From assembly GCA_947278105.1 (NCBI GenBank), contig CAMYOR010000072.1, forward strand, positions 1 through 5,566: DNA of 5,566 nucleotides, given 5' to 3'. This DNA is from an uncultured Tissierellia bacterium. Its GTDB lineage: Bacteria; Bacillota; Clostridia; Tissierellales; Peptoniphilaceae. Positions 4,853-5,566 of the stretch are shown here, piece by piece; position 1 is the first letter of the stretch; every line of letters begins with the position of its first letter. Below the pieces are notes generated by a model. The model made no database searches. It had not been told where the DNA came from and saw only the letters and a list, made by a program, of their open reading frames with translations. Made by a program: the position numbers and the translations under genes.

Positions 4853-5566
4853 CTAATCCGCATGGGCAATTTTCGGCCCTTTTTCATCGACTTTAAGATC
4901 CAAGGCCTTCCATCCCTTGGGGAGGGGACCGAAGGCTTTAAAAAAGTCCTCGGTAGAAGGGGAATCCGCATTAAGAATCGCCAAAATGGAAGATCCTGCC
5001 CCGCTGATTACGCAACCGCAGGCCCCGGCTTGAACTGCTCTTTTTTGAATATCATCAAAACCCGGAATAAGTATTTTCCGGTAAGGCTCATGGAGGTGAT
5101 CATGGAGGCCTAGAGAAAGAAACTGGGTATCTCCAGTTCTTAATCCTTCCAATAAAAAGGCAAGAAATCCGATATTCTGGCAGGCCTTTACCCGGTCAAT
5201 TTCTTTTGGAAGAATAGAGCGGGCTTCTTCGGTAGATACCATAAAATCTGGGATCAGGAGGAGGAAGCGGAGGTCCTTAGAGAGCGGAAGCCGGGAATAA
5301 AGGGTTCTTTCCTCCTGGCAGGAGGACTGGTTCAGGCCCCCAAAAAGAGCCGGGATCGCATTATCCGGATGCCCCTCCATAAAAACGCAAGCTTCGACAA
5401 TCGAATCCAAGGCTTCTTCCTTCCCCTGCATGGGATAATAAAAGCCGGAAGAGTCCAATTTATTCTCCAGATCTTGAAAGCTTCCTAAAGAGCCGCTATA
5501 AATAGCAGCAGCCAGGACCCCGGCTACGGAGCAGGCCGCTGAAGAGCCCAGGCCCCGGGTGGAGGG
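4853..5566 (-). CDS. thrB: Homoserine kinase ThrB, N-terminus missing (window edge)
   Basis: Phosphorylates L-homoserine with ATP to O-phosphohomoserine, the substrate of threonine synthase; cytoplasmic GHMP-family kinase. 237 residues are present, open at the right edge. The frame is continuous from base 5566, so the TTG at 5458 is an internal Leu codon and not a start. Visible motifs, numbered from the edge, are the GHMP phosphate-binding loop PSTRGLGSSAA (1-11), EGHPDNAIPALFGG (64-77), VSTEEAR (110-116), HDHLHEPYR (155-163) and the C-terminal ISGAGSSILA (187-196). Family members have about 300 residues, so roughly 65-90 are missing. The stretch between GSSAA and EGHPDN is about 52 residues here, against about 30 in the B. 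subtilis enzyme as I recall it, indicating an insertion around YSGSLGSF...FYYPMQGKEEA. The gene is last before a strong terminator; hom or thrC may lie upstream, beyond the edge. Confidence 0.93.
   Translation of the reverse strand, partial: PSTRGLGSSAACSVAGVLAAAIYSGSLGSFQDLENKLDSSGFYYPMQGKEEALDSIVEACVFMEGHPDNAIPALFGGLNQSSCQEERTLYSRLPLSKDLRFLLLIPDFMVSTEEARSILPKEIDRVKACQNIGFLAFLLEGLRTGDTQFLSLGLHDHLHEPYRKILIPGFDDIQKRAVQAGACGCVISGAGSSILAILNADSPSTEDFFKAFGPLPKGWKALDLKVDEKGPKIAHAD

Noticed and set aside
4862..5113. An 83-codon plus-strand open frame inside thrB
   Set aside because: It is antisense to the conserved GAGSS region of homoserine kinase and unlike any protein I know.
5456..5458. The TTG codon as the start of a short homoserine kinase
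   Set aside because: The frame is open upstream to the edge and encodes the essential GLGSSAA loop, so the codon is internal Leu.

Overview
The window reads as chromosomal DNA from a Gram-positive bacterium of the Bacillota. The evidence is a membrane diadenylate cyclase followed directly by a YbbR-domain protein (the cdaA-cdaR arrangement), a Crh-type HPr paralogue with Gln15 and Ser46, strong AGGAGG-type ribosome binding sites, and rho-independent terminators between convergent genes. I cannot place it below phylum level. No mobile element, CRISPR array, tRNA or rRNA gene was seen, and nothing amounts to a new multi-gene system. The most unusual gene is a membrane-anchored S41-protease relative whose two catalytic positions are both Asn.

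Layout, left to right. Bases 1-44 are not biological: they match an Illumina Nextera (Tn5) i7-side adapter with its index, so real sequence starts at about base 45. Bases 45-954 (minus) encode the N-terminal ~303 residues of CdaR, cut by the contig end. Bases 935-1912 (minus) encode CdaA, which overlaps cdaR by 20 bases. Bases 1913-2178 are a divergent intergenic region holding a good plus-strand sigma-A-type promoter and a ~180-base untranslated leader for the next gene. Bases 2179-2451 (plus) encode a Crh-like protein and end inside a perfect 16-bp terminator hairpin that can also serve the convergent gene. Bases 2541-3020 (minus) encode a ferritin. Bases 3021-3256 are a second divergent intergenic region with two perfect 14-bp palindromes. 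Bases 3257-4735 (plus) encode the S41-like protein. A bidirectional terminator lies at 4772-4814. Bases 4853-5566 (minus) encode homoserine kinase ThrB without its N-terminus, which is cut by the right edge.

How the genes relate. CdaA makes cyclic di-AMP and CdaR is its extracytoplasmic regulator; in Bacillota glmM usually follows, and here it would lie just beyond the adapter-terminated end. Crh carries carbon-status information through Ser46 phosphorylation and CcpA. Ferritin stores iron, and ThrB makes O-phosphohomoserine for threonine. Apart from cdaA-cdaR these are separate transcription units on alternating strands. The closeness of crh to cdaA is suggestive of, but does not show, shared control.
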